5,855 bases of DNA, taken from NCBI GenBank assembly GCA_023412175.1, contig JAEYOB010000524.1, positions 1 through 5,855 of the forward strand, given 5' to 3'. Below, one piece after another: positions 1 to 4,775 of the stretch (position 1 is its first letter; each line of letters begins with the position of its first letter). This DNA is from Pseudomonadota bacterium (lineage in GTDB: Bacteria; Pseudomonadota; Alphaproteobacteria; Azospirillales; Azospirillaceae). The notes beneath the pieces were generated by a model. The model did not search any database. It was not told the DNA's origin and saw nothing but the letters and a program-made list of their open reading frames with translations. The position numbers were made by a program, and so were the translations under genes.

Positions 1-503
1 TCGTTGGCCAGCACGGTGTTGTCCACCGGGTCCCAGTTGACCCACGACTCCTTGCGGTAGGCGAGGCCCGCCTTCATGAAGTCGATGAACATCTTCTGCT
101 CGTGGCGATAGTACTCCACGTCGCAGGTGGCGACCTCACGGCTCCAGTCGATGGACAGGCCCATGGTCTTGAGCTGGCCGCGCATGGTGGCGATGTTCTC
201 GCGCGTCCATTTGGCGGGATGGACCTTCTTCTCCAGCGCGGCGTTCTCGGCCGGCAGGCCGCACGCGTCCCAGCCCATCGGGTGCAGGACGTTGAAGCCC
301 TTGGCGCGCTTGAAGCGCGCGATCACGTCGCCGATCGTGTAGTTGCGCACGTGGCCCATGTGGATGCGCCCCGAGGGGTACGGGAACATCTCCAGCACGT
401 AATACTTGGGCCGGGCCGGGTCCTCGGTGGCGGTGAAGCAGGACCGCCGCTCCCACTCCGCCTGCCACTTCGACTCGGTCTCTTTTACGTTATAGCGCGA
501 CAT
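1..503 (-). CDS. leuS: Leucyl-tRNA synthetase, N-terminal part (cut by window edge)
   Basis: Class I aminoacyl-tRNA synthetase that charges tRNA-Leu with leucine in the cytoplasm. The reading frame begins [18 protein letters not shown] at an ATG whose first base is 503 and stays open to position 1, giving 167 complete residues of a protein that usually has about 850-870. The class I signature is present as HMGH at residues 48-51, within [14 protein letters not shown], the usual leucyl-type variant of HIGH. Further on lie [16 protein letters not shown] and, at the edge, [14 protein letters not shown], both typical of the bacterial leucyl enzyme before the editing domain. There is only a weak Shine-Dalgarno (GGGA, about 12 nt upstream), but the N-terminus matches the family and no better start is visible. 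It lies 57 nt downstream of the DUF3576 lipoprotein gene on the same strand with no terminator between, so the two are probably co-transcribed. The identification is very secure. Confidence 0.97.
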   Translation of the reverse strand, partial: MSRYNVKETESKWQAEWERRSCFTATEDPARPKYYVLEMFPYPSGRIHMGHVRNYTIGDVIARFKRAKGFNVLHPMGWDACGLPAENAALEKKVHPAKWTRENIATMRGQLKTMGLSIDWSREVATCDVEYYRHEQKMFIDFMKAGLAYRKESWVNWDPVDNTVLAN

Positions 504-560
504 GACGGTGGACTGTCCCGTTCGGTTCTGATGCTGCGTGGGGCCGGATGACGGCGATGG

Positions 561-1094
561 TTACTTGGCGGCGGCCTGGGCGACGCGAAGCTGGCGGGCG
601 CGGGTCAGCACGGCGTCCTCAAGCTGGCCGGCGGTCTCCTGGCCGACCACGGTGTCGCGCCAGTCGCTGCCGTTGCGCTGCTGCTTGAACACCGACACGC
701 GCACGCCGTCGGCGCGCAGCTGGCGGTCGAGGATGTAGAGGTTGACCTTGAAGCGCTCGTTCGGCGATTCCGGCGGGGTGTACCAGTCGGTCAGGATGAC
801 GCCGCCGAACGGGTCGGCCGAGACGATGGGCAGGAAGGCCAGCGTGTCGAGCGAGGCGCGCCACAGATAGCTGTTGACGCCCAGGCCGTTGGGGTCGCCC
901 GCGTCGCCCTTCTTCTTGTTGCCGCCGAAGAGGCTGAGGCCGCCGTCGGTGCCGAGCAGGCTGCCGAAGCGGTAGGAGTTGTCGCGCCCCGGCTCCTTCG
1001 TCGTGCCGGTGGTGTCGGCCCAGCCGGAGCAGCCGGTCACGGCCAGCGAGGCAAGGATCAGTGGAGCGGCGAAAGCAGTGCGGATGCGGCGCAT
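561..1094 (-). CDS. DUF3576 family outer-membrane lipoprotein
   Basis: A 177-residue predicted lipoprotein of unknown biochemical role. The N-terminus has basic residues (MRRIR), a hydrophobic stretch at residues 7-18 and the lipobox VTGC at 19-22, so Cys22 would be lipidated. Ser at +2, rather than Asp, predicts sorting to the outer membrane. After a flexible Gly/Lys/Asp-rich linker (about 44-68) comes the most conserved-looking core, with GLGVNSYLWRASLDTLAFLP at 70-89 and DPFGGVILTDWY at 94-105, which I recognise as DUF3576 of alphaproteobacteria. The end is an Ala/Gln/Arg-rich helix-like tail (about 157-177). The ATG at 1094 is the only in-frame start giving the full signal peptide; GAAG stands 7 nt upstream as a modest ribosome site. 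It lies just upstream of leuS on the same strand, an order I recall from other alphaproteobacteria. The family name is from memory; the lipoprotein nature is visible in the sequence. Confidence 0.88.
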   Translation of the reverse strand: MRRIRTAFAAPLILASLAVTGCSGWADTTGTTKEPGRDNSYRFGSLLGTDGGLSLFGGNKKKGDAGDPNGLGVNSYLWRASLDTLAFLPIVSADPFGGVILTDWYTPPESPNERFKVNLYILDRQLRADGVRVSVFKQQRNGSDWRDTVVGQETAGQLEDAVLTRARQLRVAQAAAK

Positions 1095-1114
1095 GGCGGG
1101 GCTTCATAACCAAG

Positions 1115-1140
1115 AAAAAGGGGGCGCGCGGGGCCGCGCG
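1115..1140 (-). promoter_or_regulatory. GC hairpin followed by a T-tract in the leader of the DUF3576-leuS transcript
   Basis: Read on the minus strand, CGCGCG (1140-1135), a 4-nt loop and CGCGCG (1130-1125) form a 6-bp stem. It is followed by CCCCC and then TTTTT (1119-1115), ending 20 nt before the DUF3576 ATG. This resembles an intrinsic terminator placed in a 5' leader. The five C residues between stem and T-tract make it a poor terminator by the usual rules, and alternating CG runs are common in GC-rich DNA, so it may be incidental. Confidence 0.25.
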
Positions 1141-1272
1141 GCGAGTGCCGCAGAACAGACCATAAAACAGCTCGCGCGCGCAACAGTGGATGCGCTGACG
1201 TGGCTGTTGGCACCTGGGTGAAAACTGTGTCGGGCCGCCGCGCAGCCACTTTCGGCCGCCCCAGTGGTGTGG

Positions 1273-1292
1273 TGCAACAGTCACACTGTTCC
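1273..1292 (+). promoter_or_regulatory. Candidate operator upstream of porin 1 (shared with porin 2, plus inverted repeat)
   Basis: The segment reads TGCAACA, then GTCACA, then CTGTTCC. Without the middle six bases it is identical over 14 nt to the element upstream of porin 2 at 2732-2745. Its last base is 120 nt before the porin 1 ATG, compared with 118 nt for the porin 2 copy. Inside it is a perfect inverted repeat, AACAGT (1276-1281), CAC, ACTGTT (1285-1290), the usual form of a site bound by a dimeric regulator. No known regulator is assigned. It is not a CRP or PhoB site by spacing. Confidence 0.4.
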
Positions 1293-1412
1293 ATCAAAGC
1301 AGCAACGAAGGAACGTTTCGGCTTGCTGCGGCCGGCCAGTGTGCGTACCACAGTCTCAGCCAGGATGTTTGAACCCGGCTAAACAATTAGCTGCCAGGAT
1401 GGAGGCAACACT

Positions 1413-2567
1413 ATGAATCGGTATCTGCTGGCGGGCTGCGCCGCCGTTGCTCTGGCGTTGGGAAGCGGCGCTGCCAATGCCCAGGCCAAGTTCGAAGTGA
1501 AGGTTGGCGGCGACGTGTTCGCCGAGTGGGGCTGGGTCGATCAGGACCTGGACACCGGCCTGCGTTCGACCGAGATGCGCAACCGCTTCCGTTTCAACCT
1601 GATCCCGAGCGCCAAGGCTGACAATGGCCTCGAGTACGGCGCCCGCATCCGCGTCCGCGCCGACAACAACAACGCGAACGGCCGCGCCCTGACCCAGGAC
1701 CGCGCCTACATCTTCGCGCAGGGCGGCTTCGGTCAGGTCCGCATCGGTACCTCGAACACCTACAACGACGAGACCATCGTGTCCCGTCCGATCGACTACC
1801 TGCCGTTCGGCCTGTTCGACCAGGCGCTCGGCTGGGCCGGCTCCAACGGCAACCCGGCTGGTTCGAGCCAGCTCGGCGCGCTGAGCCAGGGCTCGGTCGT
1901 GTGGCCGACCTTCGGCGACGTCGCGACCCGCATCGTGTACTTCTCGCCGCGCATCGCTGGCTTCCAGCTCGGCGCCAGCTATACGCCGCGCAACGACGAC
2001 TCGACCAACAGCATCAACCGCTCCGAGGGTCCGGCGACCGCCATCACCGCCGCTTCTTCGGTGACCAACAGCTTCCAGGACATCCTGGAAGTGGGTGCCA
2101 ACTACAACGCCACCTTCGGCGCTGTGTCGGTCAAGGTCGGCGCGGGCTACCAGTGGGGTGAGGCCAGCGACGTCACTGGCGCCAACTTCCGCGACATGCG
2201 CGCTTGGCAGGCTGGTGCTCAGGTCGGCTTCGCCGGCGTGACCGTCGGCGGCAGCTACACCGACTGGGGCAAGTCGGGCGTGAACCGCGTCGTCCTGGGT
2301 GACAACACCAAGGTCTGGCAGGCTGGCGCTCAGTACACCATGGGCCCGATCGTGATCGGCGCCGGCTGGATGTACGGCCAGGACTCGGGTTCGTTCGCCG
2401 TTGCCGGCAAGCGTGAGATCAACGTCTACGAAGTGGGCGTGAGCTACACCGTGGCCCCGGGCTTCGCCGTCCAGGCCCAGTACGACTACTTCGACAACGA
2501 CGGCGACACCGTCGCGACCCAGGACAAGGGTTCGATCGTCCTGCTCCGCACCACCCTGGCGTTCTGA
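1413..2567 (+). CDS. Outer-membrane porin, first of a tandem pair
   Basis: A 384-residue general-diffusion-type porin expected to form a trimeric beta-barrel in the outer membrane and pass small hydrophilic solutes. Residues 1-23 are a Sec signal peptide with cleavage predicted at ANA|Q. The mature protein opens with a strand (AKFEVKVGGDVFAEWGW) and continues with alternating amphipathic strands. It includes LRSTEMRNRFRF at 50-61, EYGARIRVRADN at 74-85 and QDRAYIFAQGGFGQVRIGT at 95-113. Residues 113-169, between the strand ending RIGT and VATRIVYFSP, occupy the position of constriction loop 3. The C-terminus LLRTTLAF ends in Phe, the signal read by the BAM machinery. A strong GGAGG site 7 nt upstream fixes the start. 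The family matches Porin_4-type porins of alphaproteobacteria. It is paralogous to the next gene, with its own intrinsic terminator 24 nt after the stop. Solute preference cannot be told from sequence. Confidence 0.93.
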   Translation: MNRYLLAGCAAVALALGSGAANAQAKFEVKVGGDVFAEWGWVDQDLDTGLRSTEMRNRFRFNLIPSAKADNGLEYGARIRVRADNNNANGRALTQDRAYIFAQGGFGQVRIGTSNTYNDETIVSRPIDYLPFGLFDQALGWAGSNGNPAGSSQLGALSQGSVVWPTFGDVATRIVYFSPRIAGFQLGASYTPRNDDSTNSINRSEGPATAITAASSVTNSFQDILEVGANYNATFGAVSVKVGAGYQWGEASDVTGANFRDMRAWQAGAQVGFAGVTVGGSYTDWGKSGVNRVVLGDNTKVWQAGAQYTMGPIVIGAGWMYGQDSGSFAVAGKREINVYEVGVSYTVAPGFAVQAQYDYFDNDGDTVATQDKGSIVLLRTTLAF

Positions 2568-2591
2568 TCCAGAACGACAGTACGGTTCAGG

Positions 2592-2622
2592 AAAGGCGGC
2601 AGCTTCGGCTGCCGCCTTTTTT
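2592..2622 (+). terminator. Intrinsic terminator of porin 1
   Basis: A perfect 12-bp stem is formed by AAAGGCGGCAGC (2592-2603) and GCTGCCGCCTTT (2608-2619) around a TTCG tetraloop, which is unusually stable in RNA. The T-run covers 2617-2622. It begins 24 nt after the porin 1 stop codon, so transcription from the first porin should mostly end before the second. Confidence 0.95.
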
Positions 2623-2676
2623 GTTGCCCAACGGCTGTGCAAAATGCCTTCTTGAACAGCAGGCAAAGTGCTATTT

Positions 2677-2704
2677 TTGCATCATTACAAAAAGACTCAA
2701 TAAT
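2677..2704 (+). promoter_or_regulatory. Candidate sigma-70-type promoter of porin 2 in an AT-rich island
   Basis: TTGCAT (2677-2682) as -35 and AATAAT (2699-2704, five of six to TATAAT) as -10 are 16 bp apart. They lie in a strikingly AT-rich patch: 2671-2715 is about 24% GC in a strongly GC-rich window. If used, transcription would start near 2711 and leave a leader of roughly 150 nt before the porin 2 start codon. Only the -10 is a good match, so the exact promoter is uncertain; that the AT-rich patch is promoter DNA is more likely. Confidence 0.5.
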
Positions 2705-2731
2705 TTCAATCAGTTAGCTGTGTGCTTCGAT

Positions 2732-2745
2732 TGCAACACTGTTCC
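2732..2745 (+). promoter_or_regulatory. Motif upstream of porin 2 shared with porin 1
   Basis: TGCAACACTGTTCC repeats the sequence found upstream of porin 1, where six bases (GTCACA) interrupt it. It contains the short palindrome AACA-C-TGTT. It lies 118 nt before the porin 2 start codon. If the AT-rich promoter upstream is the real one, this element would be near the 5' end of the mRNA rather than in the promoter, so it could act either as a protein-binding DNA site or as an RNA element. A second shared 10-mer, GCAGCAACGA (1299-1308 and 2809-2818), follows in the same order. Confidence 0.4.
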
Positions 2746-2863
2746 GATAGTGCACGGATGATGGATCTTGTGCCTTGCGCGCACCTCAACCTGGGGGTTA
2801 ACTCAAGCGCAGCAACGACATCGCCCGGCCCTTAAGAAGCCGACCGCACAAGGATCGATCATC

Positions 2864-4009
2864 ATGAAGCGTTCTCTCGCTCTTGCCTGCGCCGCGGTGG
2901 CGCTCGGCGCCGGCAGCGGCTCCGCCCTCGCCCAGACCAAGTTCGACGTCACCCTCGGTGGCGACGTGTTCTTCCAGGCCGGTTATGTCGATCAGGATCT
3001 GGACGCCGGCCTGCGTTCGACCGAGATGCGCAACCGCTTCCGCTTCGTCCTGACCCCGACCGCCAAGGCGGACAACGGCCTGGAGTACGGTGCCCGCATC
3101 CGCGTGCGCGCCGACAACACGAACACCGCCGGCCGCACGCTGACCCAGGACCGCTCCTACATCTTCGCCCGCGGCGCCTTCGGCACCATCCAGGCCGGCA
3201 CGATCAACGGCCCGTCGGACGAGTACGGCTTCATCGGCCCGAACATCGAGGGCATCGCCGGCGGCGCGGACAACCTGACCCTGGACTTCCTGTCCGGCTC
3301 GCCGGTCTATGACACCTACGGCTCGGGCACCGGCATCGCCGCCCGCGCGCAGAACTTCCGCAACCTGACCAGCGGCAACGCCGCCACCCGCGTCAACTAC
3401 CTGACGCCGACCTTCGGCGGCTTCCAGGGCGCCATCTCCTACATGCCGCGCAGCGACGACGCGCAGAACAGCATCCAGCGCTCGAAGTTCGGCGCCGGGT
3501 TCGAGGACGTCATCGAGGTGGGCGGCATCTACTCGCGCGAGTTCGGCGCGGTCACTCTCGAGGCCTCGGCCTTCTACGAGTTCGGCGATGCCATGCAGCT
3601 CTCCGCCACTGGCCCCGACTTCAAGAGCCTGAACTCCTACAACATCGCCGCCAACGTCGGCTTCGCCGGCTTCAAGGTCGGTGCGATGTACCGCGACGCG
3701 GGCAAGAGCGGCTACCAGAAGGGCGCGATCGCCGGCGGTGCGGACGGGCAGGAGACCTGGATCGTCGGCGCCAACTACACGATTGGCCCGGTCATCCTGG
3801 CCGCCAACTACCAGCGCTACGAGGACGCCGGCGATCCGTCGGTGGCCGGCAACTCCTGGCTGGACCTCTACCAGGCGGGTGTGACCTACACCGTCGCCCC
3901 CGGCCTGACCGCCGGTCTGGAGTACAGCTACTTCAAGGCCCGCGAGAACGACGCCGGCCTGCGCGACAAGGGCAGCATCATCATGCTGGACACCCGCCTC
4001 GCGTTCTGA
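2864..4009 (+). CDS. Outer-membrane porin, second of a tandem pair
   Basis: A 381-residue paralogue of the preceding porin, expected to be an outer-membrane beta-barrel. The start is the ATG at 2864, preceded by AAGGA at 2850-2854 (9-nt spacing). It gives a standard signal peptide MKRSLALACAAVALGAGSGS continuing to ALA|Q (cleavage after residue 23). An in-frame ATG at 2768 would add 32 charged residues ahead of the signal peptide and is rejected. GGDVF (32-36), VDQDLDxGLRSTEMRNRFRF (42-61) and ADNGLEYGARIRVRADN (69-85) align without gaps to porin 1. The putative constriction loop (about 113-172) shares almost nothing with it and is rich in Gly, Asn and Asp, suggesting a different pore interior. 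The protein ends IIMLDTRLAF with the terminal Phe needed for BAM assembly. A strong terminator follows 23 nt after the stop. It is probably transcribed independently from its own AT-rich promoter region. Confidence 0.93.
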   Translation: MKRSLALACAAVALGAGSGSALAQTKFDVTLGGDVFFQAGYVDQDLDAGLRSTEMRNRFRFVLTPTAKADNGLEYGARIRVRADNTNTAGRTLTQDRSYIFARGAFGTIQAGTINGPSDEYGFIGPNIEGIAGGADNLTLDFLSGSPVYDTYGSGTGIAARAQNFRNLTSGNAATRVNYLTPTFGGFQGAISYMPRSDDAQNSIQRSKFGAGFEDVIEVGGIYSREFGAVTLEASAFYEFGDAMQLSATGPDFKSLNSYNIAANVGFAGFKVGAMYRDAGKSGYQKGAIAGGADGQETWIVGANYTIGPVILAANYQRYEDAGDPSVAGNSWLDLYQAGVTYTVAPGLTAGLEYSYFKARENDAGLRDKGSIIMLDTRLAF

Positions 4010-4032
4010 TCGCGGCACGGGTTTGGTATCGG

Positions 4033-4060
4033 ACGGCGGCGAGGCGACTCGCCGCCGTTT
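4033..4060 (+). terminator. Intrinsic terminator of porin 2
   Basis: A perfect 11-bp stem, ACGGCGGCGAG (4033-4043) with CTCGCCGCCGT (4048-4058), encloses a GCGA loop of the stable GNRA class. It is followed by TTT, then CCGTTT. The T-tract is short and interrupted, but the stem is very strong and its place 23 nt after the porin 2 stop is right. Confidence 0.85.
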
Positions 4061-4090
4061 CCGTTTGGATCACATTCCGTTTGGATCACA
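4059..4090 (+). repeat. Perfect tandem duplication of 16 bp
   Basis: TTCCGTTTGGATCACA occurs at 4059-4074 and again, head to tail and without a mismatch, at 4075-4090. It overlaps the T-tract of the porin 2 terminator and sits between two convergent genes. It may be a recent replication-slippage event; no attachment-site or insertion-sequence context is visible. Confidence 0.9.
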
Positions 4091-4093
4091 GCG

Positions 4094-4124
4094 GCGGCGC
4101 TTGAACGCTTCCATCGAGCGCCGC
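4094..4124 (-). terminator. Possible stem-loop terminator of the secreted-protein gene
   Basis: GCGGCGCT (4094-4101) pairs perfectly with AGCGCCGC (4117-4124) across a 15-nt loop. On the minus strand it starts 8 nt after the stop of the secreted-protein gene. No T-tract follows on that strand, so it may only stabilise the 3' end of the mRNA or may be incidental. Confidence 0.3.
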
Positions 4125-4132
4125 GGTCCGCA

Positions 4133-4678
4133 TCACTTCTTGCCGGACTGCGGCTTGGCGGCGGGGGCGGGCTTGCCGGCGTCGCAGATCAGCAGCAGCG
4201 TGGCCTCCTGCACCGGCGACCACATGAGGACCATGCGGTTCTCCTTGCGCTCGGCGGTGTACACCAGGGTCTCCGGGTCGGGGATCGCGCGCACCTTCTT
4301 CTCGGTCAGCTTGTAGCCGGCCTTCTCCAGCGCATCCATCGTGCTGCGGTAGACGGTGTCGGCCATCTGCTGCTGCACCTCGCGGTCCTTGCCGTGGAAG
4401 TCCCAGCCGTAGCTTTCCACCGTGCCGCACTCGCGCGACAGCTCCTTGCTGGCCTTCTGCAGAGCGCCGGCGTAGGTGCCGTCGTCCTCCAGGATCATGG
4501 GCGGCTGGGCGAAGAAGATCTGCGCCGTCGGCGAGCCGCGGGCGACGCGGACCTGCGCCTTCGGCGCTGCCGGGGGCTGGCCCTGCGTCCATTTCTGGTC
4601 CTGCTGGGCCTGGGCCGGCGGCGCGGCCGCGAAGGCCAGCGGCGCGGCGACAAGAGCGGAAATAATCCAACCACGCAT
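4133..4678 (-). CDS. Small secreted protein of unknown function
   Basis: I do not recognise a family for this 181-residue protein. The ATG at 4678 is supported by AGGAGA (4690-4685) 6 nt upstream and by the signal peptide it opens: MRGWIISALVAAPLAFAAAP through AQA, with cleavage predicted after residue 24. The mature N-terminus (25-45) is Gln/Pro/Ala-rich and likely disordered. The central region, about 53-165, looks folded: a hydrophobic strand (AQIFFAQPPMILEDDGTY, 53-69), a charged helical segment (70-83), SYGWDFHGKDREVQQQMADT (89-108), a helix (109-121) and strands (NRMVLMWSPVQEATLLLICD, 147-166). Only two cysteines remain in the mature chain, Cys84 and Cys165, so a disulfide in the periplasm is plausible. 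The Lys/Pro/Ala tail (167-181) is low-complexity. Longer in-frame extensions upstream would run into yggS on the other strand and hide the signal peptide, so they are rejected. It is divergent from yggS. Confidence 0.8.
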   Translation of the reverse strand: MRGWIISALVAAPLAFAAAPPAQAQQDQKWTQGQPPAAPKAQVRVARGSPTAQIFFAQPPMILEDDGTYAGALQKASKELSRECGTVESYGWDFHGKDREVQQQMADTVYRSTMDALEKAGYKLTEKKVRAIPDPETLVYTAERKENRMVLMWSPVQEATLLLICDAGKPAPAAKPQSGKK

Positions 4679-4719
4679 CCGGTGTCTCCTCGGAGGCTTG
4701 CGTTTCGTCGAGCGGTCCG

Positions 4720-4748
4720 TTACCACGCCGCGCCCGCCGGTGTATACA
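4720..4748. promoter_or_regulatory. Candidate divergent promoter between the secreted-protein gene and yggS
   Basis: For yggS, TTACCA (4720-4725) and TATACA (4743-4748) are 17 bp apart, each matching four of six consensus bases; the start of transcription would be near 4755, about 20 nt before the ATG. The -10 lies in the perfect palindrome TGTATACA (4741-4748), so the same bases read as TATACA on the minus strand (4746-4741) for the secreted-protein gene, although no good minus-strand -35 accompanies it. This is an AT-rich spot in otherwise GC-rich DNA. Confidence 0.45.
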
Positions 4749-4775
4749 TTCCGCGGACCAGCAGGGAGCCCCGCC

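Larger units (their letters stand above)
1095..1412. promoter_or_regulatory. Divergent intergenic region between the DUF3576 lipoprotein and porin 1
   Basis: These 318 bp carry no convincing gene; short frames here lack ribosome sites and family features. The region must hold the promoters for the minus-strand DUF3576-leuS pair and, unless transcribed from elsewhere, for porin 1. No strong sigma-70 match is visible. A weak plus-strand candidate is TTGCTG (1323-1328) with TACCAC (1346-1351) at 17-bp spacing. The pentamer AACAG or its complement CTGTT occurs six times (1154, 1166, 1182, 1204, 1276, 1286), where about 0.6 would be expected by chance under equal base use. Next to porin 1 the segment ends with a clear Shine-Dalgarno, GGAGG at 1401-1405, 7 nt before the ATG. 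That region function is regulatory is inferred from its position. Confidence 0.6.

Noticed and set aside
1151..1170. Pho-box-like direct repeat (CTGTT spaced by 12 on the minus strand)
   Set aside because: The Pho box has 11-bp periodicity of CTGTCA; here both the sequence and spacing are off.
1268..1286. CRP-like TGTG...CACA arrangement upstream of porin 1
   Set aside because: The spacing between half-sites is 8 rather than 6 and the left half lacks the A of TGTGA.
1200..1382. Short open frames within the divergent intergenic region
   Set aside because: They have no ribosome site, no recognisable protein character, and overlap candidate regulatory DNA; open frames of this size are expected by chance at this GC content.
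1428..1439. LAGC at residues 6-9 of porin 1 read as a lipobox
   Set aside because: It is too close to the N-terminus for a lipoprotein signal; ANA|Q at residue 23 is an ordinary signal peptidase I site and the protein is a barrel.
1356..2666. Long open frame antisense to porin 1 (436 codons on the minus strand)
   Set aside because: It mirrors the porin codons in GC-rich DNA, is full of Val/Ala/Gly/Arg/Asp without family motifs, has no signal or ribosome site, and the plus strand is clearly coding.
2768..2863. Upstream in-frame ATG for porin 2
   Set aside because: It would put 32 charged residues before a normal Sec signal peptide, and the ATG at 2864 has AAGGA at proper distance.
2798..4018. 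Long open frame antisense to porin 2 (406 codons on the minus strand)
   Set aside because: It is the same artefact as under porin 1. The two antisense products resemble each other only because the porins do.
4476..4775. 100-codon extension of yggS upstream of its ATG
   Set aside because: The extension is antisense to the secreted-protein gene and unlike the family; ATG 4776 has a good ribosome site and the known N-terminus.
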